From contig JAJZLS010000056.1 in the NCBI GenBank assembly GCA_021803345.1, positions 1-64,000 of the forward strand: a stretch of 64,000 nt of DNA, written 5' to 3'. The notes under the pieces were generated by a model. The model was not told where the DNA came from and searched no databases. It saw only the letters and a program-made list of their open reading frames with translations. Source of the stretch: Actinomycetes bacterium (lineage in GTDB: Bacteria > Actinomycetota > Acidimicrobiia > Acidimicrobiales > Acidimicrobiaceae). The position numbers and the translations under genes are program-made. Below, piece after piece: positions 7,701-16,170 of the stretch. How positions within the stretch are numbered: position 1 is the stretch's first letter; every line of letters begins with the position of its first letter.

Positions 7701-9233
7701 CTAAAGTTTTCCAGTCAGTTTGCTTAGGATCATTTGGTTTGTCATTTGCTGCACCGGGGCATGGTTGTCACTAAGGACGATTCCTGGGCCTGGATGTGGG
7801 GTGCGCCATGAGTGGGAAAGATTTGTGTCTACCGGTCTTAGGAAGTTTGGAAGCTGACTGGTACGGGGCAGGTTGAGACGACCTCGGCTTCCTATTAGCA
7901 GCTGATTGTATTCTCCAGGGGCTTTAGCGATATAGACGTGTGGAAAAACGGTCATCAGAGTGCGCTCAATAGCCCTAAGCAAGGAGGCATGGGCAGAGGT
8001 TGCGTTCACGTTCATCGCTAGAATTCCGTTAGTCTCAAGGTGGTCAAGACATTCCTGAAAGAATTGTTTGGTTGTCAGATAAAACGGTATGTAGATTTCC
8101 TGAGAATAAGCATCTACGATCATTAATTTAAATTTTGACTTTGTGGTTCTAATGTACACCCGGCCGTCTTGATTTATCACCTTGGCGGCAGAGGGCTTTA
8201 GGTGAAAGTATTTTTTGCCCAGTTGGATCAGCTTTGGGTCGATCTCAACCCCCGTCATGGGTACTTTGGCCCTGAAGGGATCCACATCGCGTAAGTACAG
8301 GGTCGGGATGGTTCCTGCCGCCATTCCTATTAGTAGAGTTGGGACCTGTTGACTCGAAGGGAACATATAAGGGAGAACCAGGTAGGCATCGTAGTACAAA
8401 CCGGTAAGTCTTGAAGGGGTATATATCGACTGTATTCCTGCCGAATCATTTACCGATAACGCTGTTTCGGTAGAATTGAGCCTATACACCTGGGCGAACT
8501 GATACGGGGTCTCCACCTCAGTTATCAGGCCTGAAACGGGTTTAAGCAGTGGCGATGATATCTGGCTTACTGCAAGGGGGATAAGGCAGGCGATTAGCAT
8601 GACCGGTTTTTTAAGTGTTGCAGCCCCAAGCAGTATGAGGAGCGTGGCTGAAATCCAGAAGGCGGTTCTTACGCCATAGGTGGGAATAATGTAAAGTGTT
8701 GGAACAAAAGTTCCTATCAGGCTGCCAAACGTAGACCAGAAATAGAGAGAGCCAGTTTTTGTGCCAGCTGAGTTGGCATTTATAATTACCAGTCGGACCG
8801 CATAGGGTGAAATTGCTCCAAGAGCTGCAACCGGCGGCATGAACAGGATCACAGTACCGGCAAGCGCAGAAATTACCAGGCCAGCCGGTGTGTTGAGAAG
8901 CCCTCCAGATACTGAATTAAGCAAGGGATTGGCAATTGAGGGAAGAACCGCCACATAGATTCCTGCGCCGAGTGTGAGGAGGCTGACTCCGGTCATGGTG
9001 GGCCATTTGTCAGCGATTCTTCCTCCGATCCAGTAACCCCCAGACAGGGCGAGAAGTATAACCCCAATCAGAGTGGCCCAAACAATTTCGGAGTTGCCGA
9101 AGAATGGTTCGAGCAGCCTCTGTGCGGCGAATTCCACAGACATCACCGCTGCTCCAGTGATCAACACATAGAACCGTAAAAAACCCTGCTTAACTCTCCA
9201 GTCACCTGACGATTGGCCATCTTTGGGCGGCAT
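7701..9233 (-). CDS. Polytopic membrane protein with spermidine-synthase-like C-terminal domain
   Basis: The 510-residue protein has an N-terminal half of about seven or eight hydrophobic segments, followed from about residue 250 by a Rossmann methyltransferase-like domain. That domain contains LLIGMAAGTIPTLYL, TGVEIDPKLIQLGKKYF, NQDGRVYI and IPFYLTTKQFF, the pattern of fused MFS/spermidine-synthase-type proteins. The catalytic D-[ST]-[ST]-D-P stretch of true spermidine synthases is replaced by DAYSQ, so aminopropyl transfer is doubtful. It sits between cobB and cbiL on the same strand, inside the cobalamin operon. Its substrate is unknown and a transport or modification role in B12 metabolism would be speculation. 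Confidence 0.8.
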   Translation of the reverse strand: MPPKDGQSSGDWRVKQGFLRFYVLITGAAVMSVEFAAQRLLEPFFGNSEIVWATLIGVILLALSGGYWIGGRIADKWPTMTGVSLLTLGAGIYVAVLPSIANPLLNSVSGGLLNTPAGLVISALAGTVILFMPPVAALGAISPYAVRLVIINANSAGTKTGSLYFWSTFGSLIGTFVPTLYIIPTYGVRTAFWISATLLILLGAATLKKPVMLIACLIPLAVSQISSPLLKPVSGLITEVETPYQFAQVYRLNSTETALSVNDSAGIQSIYTPSRLTGLYYDAYLVLPYMFPSSQQVPTLLIGMAAGTIPTLYLRDVDPFRAKVPMTGVEIDPKLIQLGKKYFHLKPSAAKVINQDGRVYIRTTKSKFKLMIVDAYSQEIYIPFYLTTKQFFQECLDHLETNGILAMNVNATSAHASLLRAIERTLMTVFPHVYIAKAPGEYNQLLIGSRGRLNLPRTSQLPNFLRPVDTNLSHSWRTPHPGPGIVLSDNHAPVQQMTNQMILSKLTGKL

Positions 9234-9371
9234 AGCTCGATTGCTCTCACTTTCATTTATCTAGGCCGCAATACCCATTCTTTTGGCGAGGGTTATGGCC
9301 GATTTCCAATTGTCTCACGAACCAAGTTCGCCGAGTTGTTCATTGAACTAAAAATTGGATTATTTTCCCGG

Positions 9372-10757
9372 TTATCGACACGATGCAACGAAGTTATCAG
9401 CCAGATGCTGCTGGGAACCCAGATGCAGATGAAGGTAGCTGGCAAAAATATTTGGAGCCAGGAATCCCGATAGCTTTTCCCCGTTTCTGGATTGGAAGCG
9501 CATTCCAGATCCATCGGGGATGCTTTTGGAATAATGGAACTCGTGGCCATAAATAAGTTGGCCGGGATCACAAAGGCAACTTGACTCCACCGGAGTGGCT
9601 TTTATGTATCCAAGGGTAAGTTTATCGGTCATTTCTATTTCAGCTGGAATGGCTCCAACCATCTTGTTGGCTCCAACGCTGCTCGACAACCACATCAAAC
9701 CGCCACATTCTGCCCATACCGGGAGACCATCTTGGATCAGGCTTTTAGTTTGATGCAAAAGTGAGACGTTTTTAGAAAGTTTTTCGGCGTATATTTCCGG
9801 AAATCCACCGCCCAAATATAAGCCGTCTATTCCGGGGGGAAGTTCCGGGTCAGAAATGGGATCAAAGTAGCTTACTTTTGCTCCGGCCTGCTCCAGCGCA
9901 CCCACATTCTCGGGATAGAGAAAGCTGAATGCTTTTCCAGCAGCAATTGCGATATTGGCCCGTGTAGTTACTCTTAGCGCACCGGGAGTTGGGCTGCTGC
10001 TAACCGTTGTTAGCGGGGCCGATCTGGCGATTTGAAGTATCTTTTGCAGTTCTATATGAGGCTTGATGGCGCTCGAGAGGCTTGTCAATGAGTTGAAGAT
10101 TTCTTCTTGGCGTTCTATCGTTGGTATCAGTCCCAGGTGTCTGCTTCGCCATGCTTCCACTGCTCCACGGGGTATCGCTCCAACGATTTCCACCATTATG
10201 TGTTTCATTGCACTTTTTATCAGGTCCAGATGAGACTGAGATCCCAAATTGTTGATTATCACCCCTGCGATATTTACTGACCCCGAAAAATTAATAAATC
10301 CTTCCAATGTTGCCGCCAAAGAGGAAGAGACAGCAGTTGCGTCCATAACCAGCAGAACCGGAGACTCGGTTAGTGCTGCGATTTCCGCAGTTGAACCAGA
10401 TGGTATTTTTGGGTCTATCTCGATCGAAGCGTCCTCTCTTTTCATCAGGGTTCCATCGAAAAGGCCCATCACGCCTTCTATTACTGCGATGTCTGAGTCC
10501 TTGGACAACTGATATAGCGTTGAACGGATTGAACTGTCTTTGCACAAGAATGTATCGAGCGTTCGACCCCGTACGCCGGCTGCCAACTCATGATATGAGG
10601 GGTCAATAAAGTCGGGTCCAACCTTGGCCGGGGCCACGCTCAGGTCGTCTGATCGCATAATTGTCATAAGGGCGGTGGCAATAGTGGTTTTGCCAACGCC
10701 GGATGAAGTTCCCGCGACGATAATTCTGGGACCCAGGGTTGGCGGCGTATCCATCAC
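9372..10757 (-). CDS. cobB: CobB/CbiA: cobyrinate (hydrogenobyrinate) a,c-diamide synthase
   Basis: ATP- and glutamine-dependent amidation of the a and c side chains. The N-terminal dethiobiotin-synthetase-like domain has a Walker A loop GTSSGVGKTT at residues 16-25, then KVGPDFIDPSYH. The C-terminal class I glutamine amidotransferase domain has WAECGGLMWL, with the nucleophilic Cys, and ends with ASYLHLHLGS containing the catalytic His. The length, 461 residues, is normal. The start is GTG at 10757 or ATG three bases later. It begins three bases after the cobO stop, so the two are co-transcribed. Confidence 0.95.
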   Translation of the reverse strand: MMDTPPTLGPRIIVAGTSSGVGKTTIATALMTIMRSDDLSVAPAKVGPDFIDPSYHELAAGVRGRTLDTFLCKDSSIRSTLYQLSKDSDIAVIEGVMGLFDGTLMKREDASIEIDPKIPSGSTAEIAALTESPVLLVMDATAVSSSLAATLEGFINFSGSVNIAGVIINNLGSQSHLDLIKSAMKHIMVEIVGAIPRGAVEAWRSRHLGLIPTIERQEEIFNSLTSLSSAIKPHIELQKILQIARSAPLTTVSSSPTPGALRVTTRANIAIAAGKAFSFLYPENVGALEQAGAKVSYFDPISDPELPPGIDGLYLGGGFPEIYAEKLSKNVSLLHQTKSLIQDGLPVWAECGGLMWLSSSVGANKMVGAIPAEIEMTDKLTLGYIKATPVESSCLCDPGQLIYGHEFHYSKSIPDGSGMRFQSRNGEKLSGFLAPNIFASYLHLHLGSQQHLADNFVASCR

Positions 10758-10760
10758 CGC

Positions 10761-11285
10761 TTAGTACTCGATGCCTTTTTTAGCTTTGATTCCTTGGTCG
10801 TATGCATGCTTTATTTTTCGCATTTCAGTTACAGTATCGGCAAGCTCAATAATTTCTACCGGGCAGTCTCTTCCGGTGATTACGACGTTGGTTTTGGGAC
10901 TTCGGGTTTTCAGGGCTTCGATAACTTCGTTTACTTCTATCCACCCATACTTGACCGCGTACGTCAGTTCATCAAAAATCAGAAGGTCATAGTCCCCACT
11001 TGCCAGCATCTGGCTGGCTACTTCGAAAGCATGCCTTCCTTTGGCCGCGGTCTCATCCAAATCGGTTGATTCCCAGGTGAAGCCGTCACCAAGTGTATGC
11101 CACTCAATCCCAAGGTGGTCGGCCAATTTTTTTTCGCCGGTTTTCCACTTTCCGCTTTTGATGAACTGCACAACCCCAACCCTCCAGCCTCGGGCCCATC
11201 CGCGGGACATGACACCAAATGCTGCAGAGGATTTACCTTTTCCGTATCCGGTATTAACTAATATTATTGATTCAACGCGAGTCAT
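10761..11285 (-). CDS. cobO: CobO/BtuR: cob(I)yrinic acid a,c-diamide adenosyltransferase
   Basis: Transfers the 5'-deoxyadenosyl group from ATP to reduced corrinoid cobalt. The 174-residue protein matches the CobA/CobO/BtuR class in length. It has the P-loop GYGKGKSS at residues 13-20, VVQFIKSGKW, FDELTYAVKYGW and TGRDCPVEIIELAD. First gene of the minus-strand arm. No convincing SD sequence precedes the ATG; a GATACT hexamer about twelve bases upstream could be a -10 element giving a very short leader, which is tentative. Confidence 0.95.
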   Translation of the reverse strand: MTRVESIILVNTGYGKGKSSAAFGVMSRGWARGWRVGVVQFIKSGKWKTGEKKLADHLGIEWHTLGDGFTWESTDLDETAAKGRHAFEVASQMLASGDYDLLIFDELTYAVKYGWIEVNEVIEALKTRSPKTNVVITGRDCPVEIIELADTVTEMRKIKHAYDQGIKAKKGIEY

Positions 11286-11310
11286 ATCTAAGACGGTAGT
11301 ATCTCTTTAA

Positions 11311-11445
11311 GTGCAATCAGGGAATTCGGTGAAAATCCGGAGCTGTCCCGCAACTGTAACGTTGAGCTGAGTCCACAAGGAGACCACTGCCGTAAGGTGG
11401 GAAGGTCGGGCAAGGTGTTGATGCGAAGCCAGGATACCTGTGCAC
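11311..11445 (+). promoter_or_regulatory. Cobalamin riboswitch (B12-element)
   Basis: Consensus B12-riboswitch blocks appear in order on the plus strand: AGGGAATTCGGTGAAAATCC, then CTGTCCCGCAACTGTAA, a CCACTGCCG/GGGAAGG region, and the B12 box GAAGCCAGGATACCTG. The closing stem is visible: GTGCA (11311-11315) with TGCAC (11441-11445), and CAGG with CCTG inside it. Only about 33 bases lie between its end and the cobU GTG start. There is no room for a separate terminator, so regulation probably works by occluding the AGGAG ribosome-binding site at 11470-11474. Expected to repress the downstream cob genes when adenosylcobalamin is plentiful. Confidence 0.95.
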
Positions 11446-11478
11446 TCTTATTTGGTCGAATGGTCGATTAGGAGATGC

Positions 11479-12018
11479 GTGGACATCAAATTTACCGGGA
11501 AATGTATCTTTCTCGGCGGAACTCGCTCAGGCAAGTCGGAGCTTGCTGAGGCGTTTCTTGCCAGAGACTATGCAAGCATGTGTTATATTGCAACCGCTCC
11601 CAGGAAGTGGATAGCTGACGATCCGGATTTTCGGGACAGAGTCGAACGCCACCGAAACGTAAGAGGAAACAAGTGGAGCCTTTTGGAGCTGGACTCCGCC
11701 AAGGATCTTTATTCTGTATTGGAGGAGGCAAATCTTCCAACTCTGATCGACTCAATTGGCACCTGGCTGGCTTCCGAGATCGAGTTTGTCCCTGATCTAG
11801 AACGTTTAAGCAACGCTATCAGTAACTGTAAATCTCCGTTGGTTTTTGTCTCTGAGGAAGTTGGACTATCTATACATTCCGGCAGCAGTTCCTCACGGCA
11901 GTTCATAGATCGGCTAGGCCAGGTGAATCAGACCATCTCCAAGGCCGTAGATTTGGCATTTTTGGTTATCGCCGGCCGTGTTTTAGAGCTAGGGCCTCCA
12001 GGGGTTGGCCGACCATGA
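11479..12018 (+). CDS. cobU: CobU/CobP: adenosylcobinamide kinase / adenosylcobinamide-phosphate guanylyltransferase
   Basis: Phosphorylates adenosylcobinamide and then transfers GMP to it. The 179-residue protein has the P-loop GGTRSGKS at residues 13-20 and the ERHRNVR segment whose His (residue 58) corresponds to the guanylylated histidine. VSEEVGLSI matches the family's VSNEVG motif. The start is GTG at 11479 with AGGAG five bases before it; the open frame also reaches 11440, but that part overlaps the riboswitch. The stop overlaps the cobS start (ATGA). Confidence 0.95.
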   Translation: MDIKFTGKCIFLGGTRSGKSELAEAFLARDYASMCYIATAPRKWIADDPDFRDRVERHRNVRGNKWSLLELDSAKDLYSVLEEANLPTLIDSIGTWLASEIEFVPDLERLSNAISNCKSPLVFVSEEVGLSIHSGSSSSRQFIDRLGQVNQTISKAVDLAFLVIAGRVLELGPPGVGRP

Positions 12019-12743
12019 AGAACGACTTGCTCGGTTCGATCAGTTTTTTGACGGTATTCGGGCGCGGAACCGAGCCAACTGAAAATTCCAAGTATTGGTT
12101 CTTCATACCTGGGATTCTGATTGGGTTGTTGGCAGGGATAATTTGGTACCTTACCTACGGGTCATTAAGCCATGACCTCTCTTCAGCGCTAACCGTACTG
12201 TGCGTAGTAGTTGTTACGGGTGCGATTCACTTTGATGGATTGGCTGATGCCGCAGATGGCCTTTTGGCTCATCTCGATAAAGAGAAGCGTTTCAAAGTAA
12301 TGGCACAGCCGGAAGTAGGGGTGTTTGCGGTTGTCGCACTGGTTATGGTGCTTTTGCTGATGTGGGTTTCGCTGGCATCAATGGTCCCAAATTATCTGTT
12401 TCTAATAGCTGTGTTCACGCTGTCGAGAGAGCTGTCTGCCATCTCTGTTGAACTATTCAGTTACGCAAAGGTGGACGGAATCGCCAGCAGTTTCCGCAGT
12501 TTGACCGACAGTCTCAGGGGCACTGCAATTTTGATTTTGGAGGTGCTTGCCAGCTTGGCATTGCTCGGATACTCAGAGGGAATCAAAGGTCTTTTAGTCG
12601 GGATAATCGGAATTGCCCTTTGGTCGGTTGTTATGTGGAGGGCAAACAGGTTGCTGGGAGGGTACACCGGTGATGTGCTGGGAGCCGCGATTGTTTTAGT
12701 GGAAACTATCTGTCTCGCAGCGGGAGCAATGATGTTTCTATGA
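12015..12743 (+). CDS. cobS: CobS (CobV): adenosylcobinamide-GDP ribazoletransferase
   Basis: Membrane enzyme joining GDP-cobinamide to alpha-ribazole(-phosphate). The 242-residue hydrophobic protein has the diagnostic IHFDGLADAADG at residues 71-82, the likely metal-binding active site, and GGYTGDVLGA near the C-terminus. Several transmembrane segments follow the usual CobS layout. Coupled by ATGA overlaps with cobU upstream and cobD downstream. Confidence 0.95.
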   Translation: MKNDLLGSISFLTVFGRGTEPTENSKYWFFIPGILIGLLAGIIWYLTYGSLSHDLSSALTVLCVVVVTGAIHFDGLADAADGLLAHLDKEKRFKVMAQPEVGVFAVVALVMVLLLMWVSLASMVPNYLFLIAVFTLSRELSAISVELFSYAKVDGIASSFRSLTDSLRGTAILILEVLASLALLGYSEGIKGLLVGIIGIALWSVVMWRANRLLGGYTGDVLGAAIVLVETICLAAGAMMFL

Positions 12744-13678
12744 AACGTTTAGTCAAAGATATTGGACTGCGGTTTTTGGGCTCAGGCTGTGCGCTGTTTG
12801 CCGACCGCATTTTAGGAGAACCACCATCCGCAGTGCATCCCGTAGCGCTTTTTGGTCGACTTATGGAAAAGTGTGAGTTTTTTACCTGGCGGGATACCCG
12901 GACAGCAGGGGTGGGATACAACTCTGTTGGGATCGCCACTGCAGCGGTTTCTGCGTTGCTGCTCGATAGTCCGCTACTGGGCACATTTGTGGCGACCTAT
13001 CTGGCGGTTGCCGAGCGGGCGTTGCTTCAAAATGCTTCAATGATTGAGGGAAACTTGCAAAGCGGAGACTTGGCAGCAGCCAAGGAACTTCTTCCTTGCT
13101 TAGTCGGCAGGGACGTCAGTTCTTTAGACTTGTCTGGTTGCGCCAGAGCAGTTGTGGAATCGGTGGCTGAAAACTGCTCAGATGCCGTAGTTGCTCCAAT
13201 GGTATATGGAGCACTGTTCGGAGCATTGGGTTCACTGGTTTATAGAGCAATCAACACCATGGATGCGATGGTGGGATACCAGTCAGAGCTATATAAGAAT
13301 TTTGGATGGGCTAGCGCCAGGGTAGATGATCTGGTCAACTTTGTTCCAGCACGTTTGCTTGCCTGGGTCACTGCGATCAGCCCGGAGGGTTCAAAAGTTG
13401 ATTTCAAGGCAGCCCTTCGTGACGGAAAAAAACATCCCTCACCAAATGCTGGAGTTGTCGAGTCGTTTTATGCCCATAAGTTGGAAGTCACCCTAGGTGG
13501 TACAAATAGTTACCTTGGGGCTTTGGAGGTGAGGGCTGTGATGGGCAAGGGAAGGGCAGTCGTACCTAAAGATATAACCAGGGTCTCTGATCTTACAAAA
13601 CGCAACGATACCCTGATTGGGCTGTCTTTCATAGGCGTTGGACTGCTGCTTTATATTTATGGCCGGATGGCAGGATGA
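12740..13678 (+). CDS. cobD: CobD/CbiB: adenosylcobinamide-phosphate synthase
   Basis: Attaches the aminopropanol (phosphate) arm to adenosylcobyrate; an integral membrane protein. The 312-residue sequence has the family motifs DRILGEPPSAVHPV, ARAVVESVAENCSDAVVAP, YRAINTMDAMVGY and HPSPNAGVVES. The N- and C-terminal hydrophobic stretches fit CbiB topology. Overlaps with cobS and the following fusion gene are both four bases. Confidence 0.95.
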   Translation: MKRLVKDIGLRFLGSGCALFADRILGEPPSAVHPVALFGRLMEKCEFFTWRDTRTAGVGYNSVGIATAAVSALLLDSPLLGTFVATYLAVAERALLQNASMIEGNLQSGDLAAAKELLPCLVGRDVSSLDLSGCARAVVESVAENCSDAVVAPMVYGALFGALGSLVYRAINTMDAMVGYQSELYKNFGWASARVDDLVNFVPARLLAWVTAISPEGSKVDFKAALRDGKKHPSPNAGVVESFYAHKLEVTLGGTNSYLGALEVRAVMGKGRAVVPKDITRVSDLTKRNDTLIGLSFIGVGLLLYIYGRMAG

Positions 13679-16149
13679 AAGGCCTCAGTCTAAGCCAACT
13701 GGAAACGGCTAAAGAGCTGCTGTCTCATCGAGATCACGGTGGAGGGGCCAGATTTTTAGAGCAGTCTCTGGGCTTGAATGACGGTCATATTTTGGATCTC
13801 TCAGCCTCGATGAATCCGGTAGTATCCGGGTTTAGTGCGATTTTAGAGCGACACATGGATTCGCTACTTGGTTACCCGGAAACTCACTGGGCCAGGGAGG
13901 CTTTAGCGGATGCCATATCCGTGCCTAGCGACCAATTACTTCTCACTAATGGTGGAGCTGAAGCAATCGCGCTTGTCTCTCGGGTTTTACCGTCAGGTTG
14001 GGTTTCAGATCCGGAGTTCTCGCTGTACCGCAGACACATCAAACACCTTGATCCAAACGGTCCGTGGTGGGCGTCGAACCCTAACAATCCTACAGGAGCG
14101 TTGTTGCCTTCAGATCAGAGGCCCAAGGTGGTAGACGAGGCGTTTTATCCATTGGCGACTGGGCAGTGGTCGCGACGGGATTTCGAACACGGCAGCTTGG
14201 TTGTTGGTTCATTGACCAAGTTATTTTCGCTGCCCGGTTTGAGGATGGGATATGTGATAGCTCCTGATTCGAGTGCATGCGAGAGGCTGAGTGAAATTCA
14301 GCCCCGCTGGTCGGTGAATTCTCTTGCCGCAGCGGTATTGCCAGAGTTGCTTGAGGCTATTGATCTGGTTGATGTAAGCAAAAAGATATCGCATCTGAGG
14401 AGTGAATTAACTGGAATTTTATCCAAATATGGTCTTCAAGTGTTTGATTCCAAAGCTAATTACCTCTATGTAGCCAAAGCTGCTGATATTTTTGAGCGTC
14501 TTTTGGCGGGCGGAATACTGGTTCGCAAGACTGATTCGTTTGGGTTGCCTGGAGGGGTGCGGATTGCTGTACCCGACAGTAAGGGGATCATGGCCCTTGA
14601 ACAGACTCTGTTCCCCAAACAGTCCAGGTCCAGAACTAAACCGTTATCGAAGAAGTCGCTCATGATAGTGGGTACCACTTCAGACTCAGGCAAGAGTACT
14701 TTGGTTACGGCGCTTTGCAGGGTTCTATCAAACAAGGGTTTGTCGGTAGCCCCATTCAAAGCACAGAATATGTCTCTCAATTCGGCAATTACCCCGGACG
14801 GTTACGAGATAGGTCGTGCCCAGGCTAGGCAAGCATACGCGGCAAGAACCGAGCCTAGGGTTGAGATGAATCCCGTCCTTATCAAGCCAAATTCCGACCT
14901 GACCTCTCAGGTGGTGGTCATGGGCCTGCCGGTGTTCAATACCAGTGCATTTGACTACCAGAAGAGAAAGGCTGAATTATTCGATGTTGTAATAAGCGCC
15001 TATGAAAAGCTGTCTTCGCAGCACGATCTTGTAGTGATTGAAGGAGCGGGATCGCCTGCTGAAATAAATTTGGCGGATTACGACATCGTTAATCTTTCTC
15101 TTGCAAAGAGGGTGGAAGCAAGCGCATTGCTGGTGGGCGACATCGACAGGGGAGGGGTATTCGCCTCTATGTTCGGAACTATCGAGATACTGCCCAAGGA
15201 TCTTTCCAGCTTGATAGTCGGATTTGTAATCAACAAGCTCCGTGGTGATGCCAAGCTTTTAGATAGCGGAATCACGATTTTGGAGAGACGGACTTCGAAG
15301 AGGGTGTTTGGGGTATTACCATTCTTCGATCACAAACTTATCGATTCTGAAGATTCAATGGGGCTTACAGAATACGTCAGCCGTCAGGTGGAGGGTGAGG
15401 ATGCTTTAGACGTTGTCATAATTGGCTTACCTCGTTTTTCCAACTTTACGGATTTTGACCCTCTGGTATATGAGCCTGGGTGCAGGGTGAGAATCGCAAA
15501 TCACCCAAGTCAATTACACGGTGCTGATTTGGTTATAATTCCTGGCACCAAAGCCACTGTAAATGACCTTATATGGCTGAGGGATAAGGGATTTGAAGCC
15601 GGAATCCGTAGTGCAATCAAAGCAGGGTCGATTGTACTTGGTATATGCGGAGGGTTTCAAATGCTCGGCAACGAGATAGCCGACGGAATTGAATCAAGTC
15701 AAGCCGGCCTGAGGGGGTTGGGTCTTCTGAATGTATTTACGGAGTTTCTCAACACCAAAGTGACCCTGGTCCGAAACGGTGTAAGTCCTTTATTTGATGG
15801 GGTAGCCATAAACGGATACCAGATTCATCAGGGCAGAGTGCACCTAAATGGAGGTCCTTCTTTGTTTGAGCTTGGCGATCCGGTTCGTAGAATCGAGGTG
15901 GTTGGTAACTCCGAAGGGACCGCGGACCCTGGTCGCCAGATTTTCGGCACCACATTGCATGGAATATTCGAAAACGACAAATTTCGGGAGCGCTTTCTTT
16001 CTCATGTTGCGGCTAAGGCTGGGAAAAGCTTTGTCTCGAATCTCGAATTTGACAGCCTGCGGCAACGCCAGGTGGATTTTCTGGCTGATTTTGTAGATAA
16101 ACACCTTGACCTGAATGGTCTTTTTGAAGCTGCGTCGATTTATTTGTAA
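13675..16149 (+). CDS. CobC-CobQ fusion: threonine-phosphate decarboxylase-like aminotransferase + cobyric acid synthase
   Basis: The 824-residue protein joins two B12 enzymes normally made separately. Residues 1 to ~315 are a PLP fold-type I domain of the CobC/CobD(Salmonella) class, which makes aminopropanol phosphate. It has ASNPNNPTG (133-141) and the lysine in GSLTK (K182) followed by FSLPGLRMGY. Residues ~327-824 are CobQ/CbiP, which amidates side chains b, d, e and g. That part has the P-loop GTTSDSGKS (333-341), KAQNMSLN, EGAGSPAEINL, and the amidotransferase nucleophile C658 in LGICGGFQML. A basic Ser/Lys linker (~316-327) joins them. The reading frame is continuous with no sign of a frameshift. 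Confidence 0.93.
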   Translation: MKGLSLSQLETAKELLSHRDHGGGARFLEQSLGLNDGHILDLSASMNPVVSGFSAILERHMDSLLGYPETHWAREALADAISVPSDQLLLTNGGAEAIALVSRVLPSGWVSDPEFSLYRRHIKHLDPNGPWWASNPNNPTGALLPSDQRPKVVDEAFYPLATGQWSRRDFEHGSLVVGSLTKLFSLPGLRMGYVIAPDSSACERLSEIQPRWSVNSLAAAVLPELLEAIDLVDVSKKISHLRSELTGILSKYGLQVFDSKANYLYVAKAADIFERLLAGGILVRKTDSFGLPGGVRIAVPDSKGIMALEQTLFPKQSRSRTKPLSKKSLMIVGTTSDSGKSTLVTALCRVLSNKGLSVAPFKAQNMSLNSAITPDGYEIGRAQARQAYAARTEPRVEMNPVLIKPNSDLTSQVVVMGLPVFNTSAFDYQKRKAELFDVVISAYEKLSSQHDLVVIEGAGSPAEINLADYDIVNLSLAKRVEASALLVGDIDRGGVFASMFGTIEILPKDLSSLIVGFVINKLRGDAKLLDSGITILERRTSKRVFGVLPFFDHKLIDSEDSMGLTEYVSRQVEGEDALDVVIIGLPRFSNFTDFDPLVYEPGCRVRIANHPSQLHGADLVIIPGTKATVNDLIWLRDKGFEAGIRSAIKAGSIVLGICGGFQMLGNEIADGIESSQAGLRGLGLLNVFTEFLNTKVTLVRNGVSPLFDGVAINGYQIHQGRVHLNGGPSLFELGDPVRRIEVVGNSEGTADPGRQIFGTTLHGIFENDKFRERFLSHVAAKAGKSFVSNLEFDSLRQRQVDFLADFVDKHLDLNGLFEAASIYL

Positions 16150-16170
16150 TAAGCATGGGAGTTTAATCAA

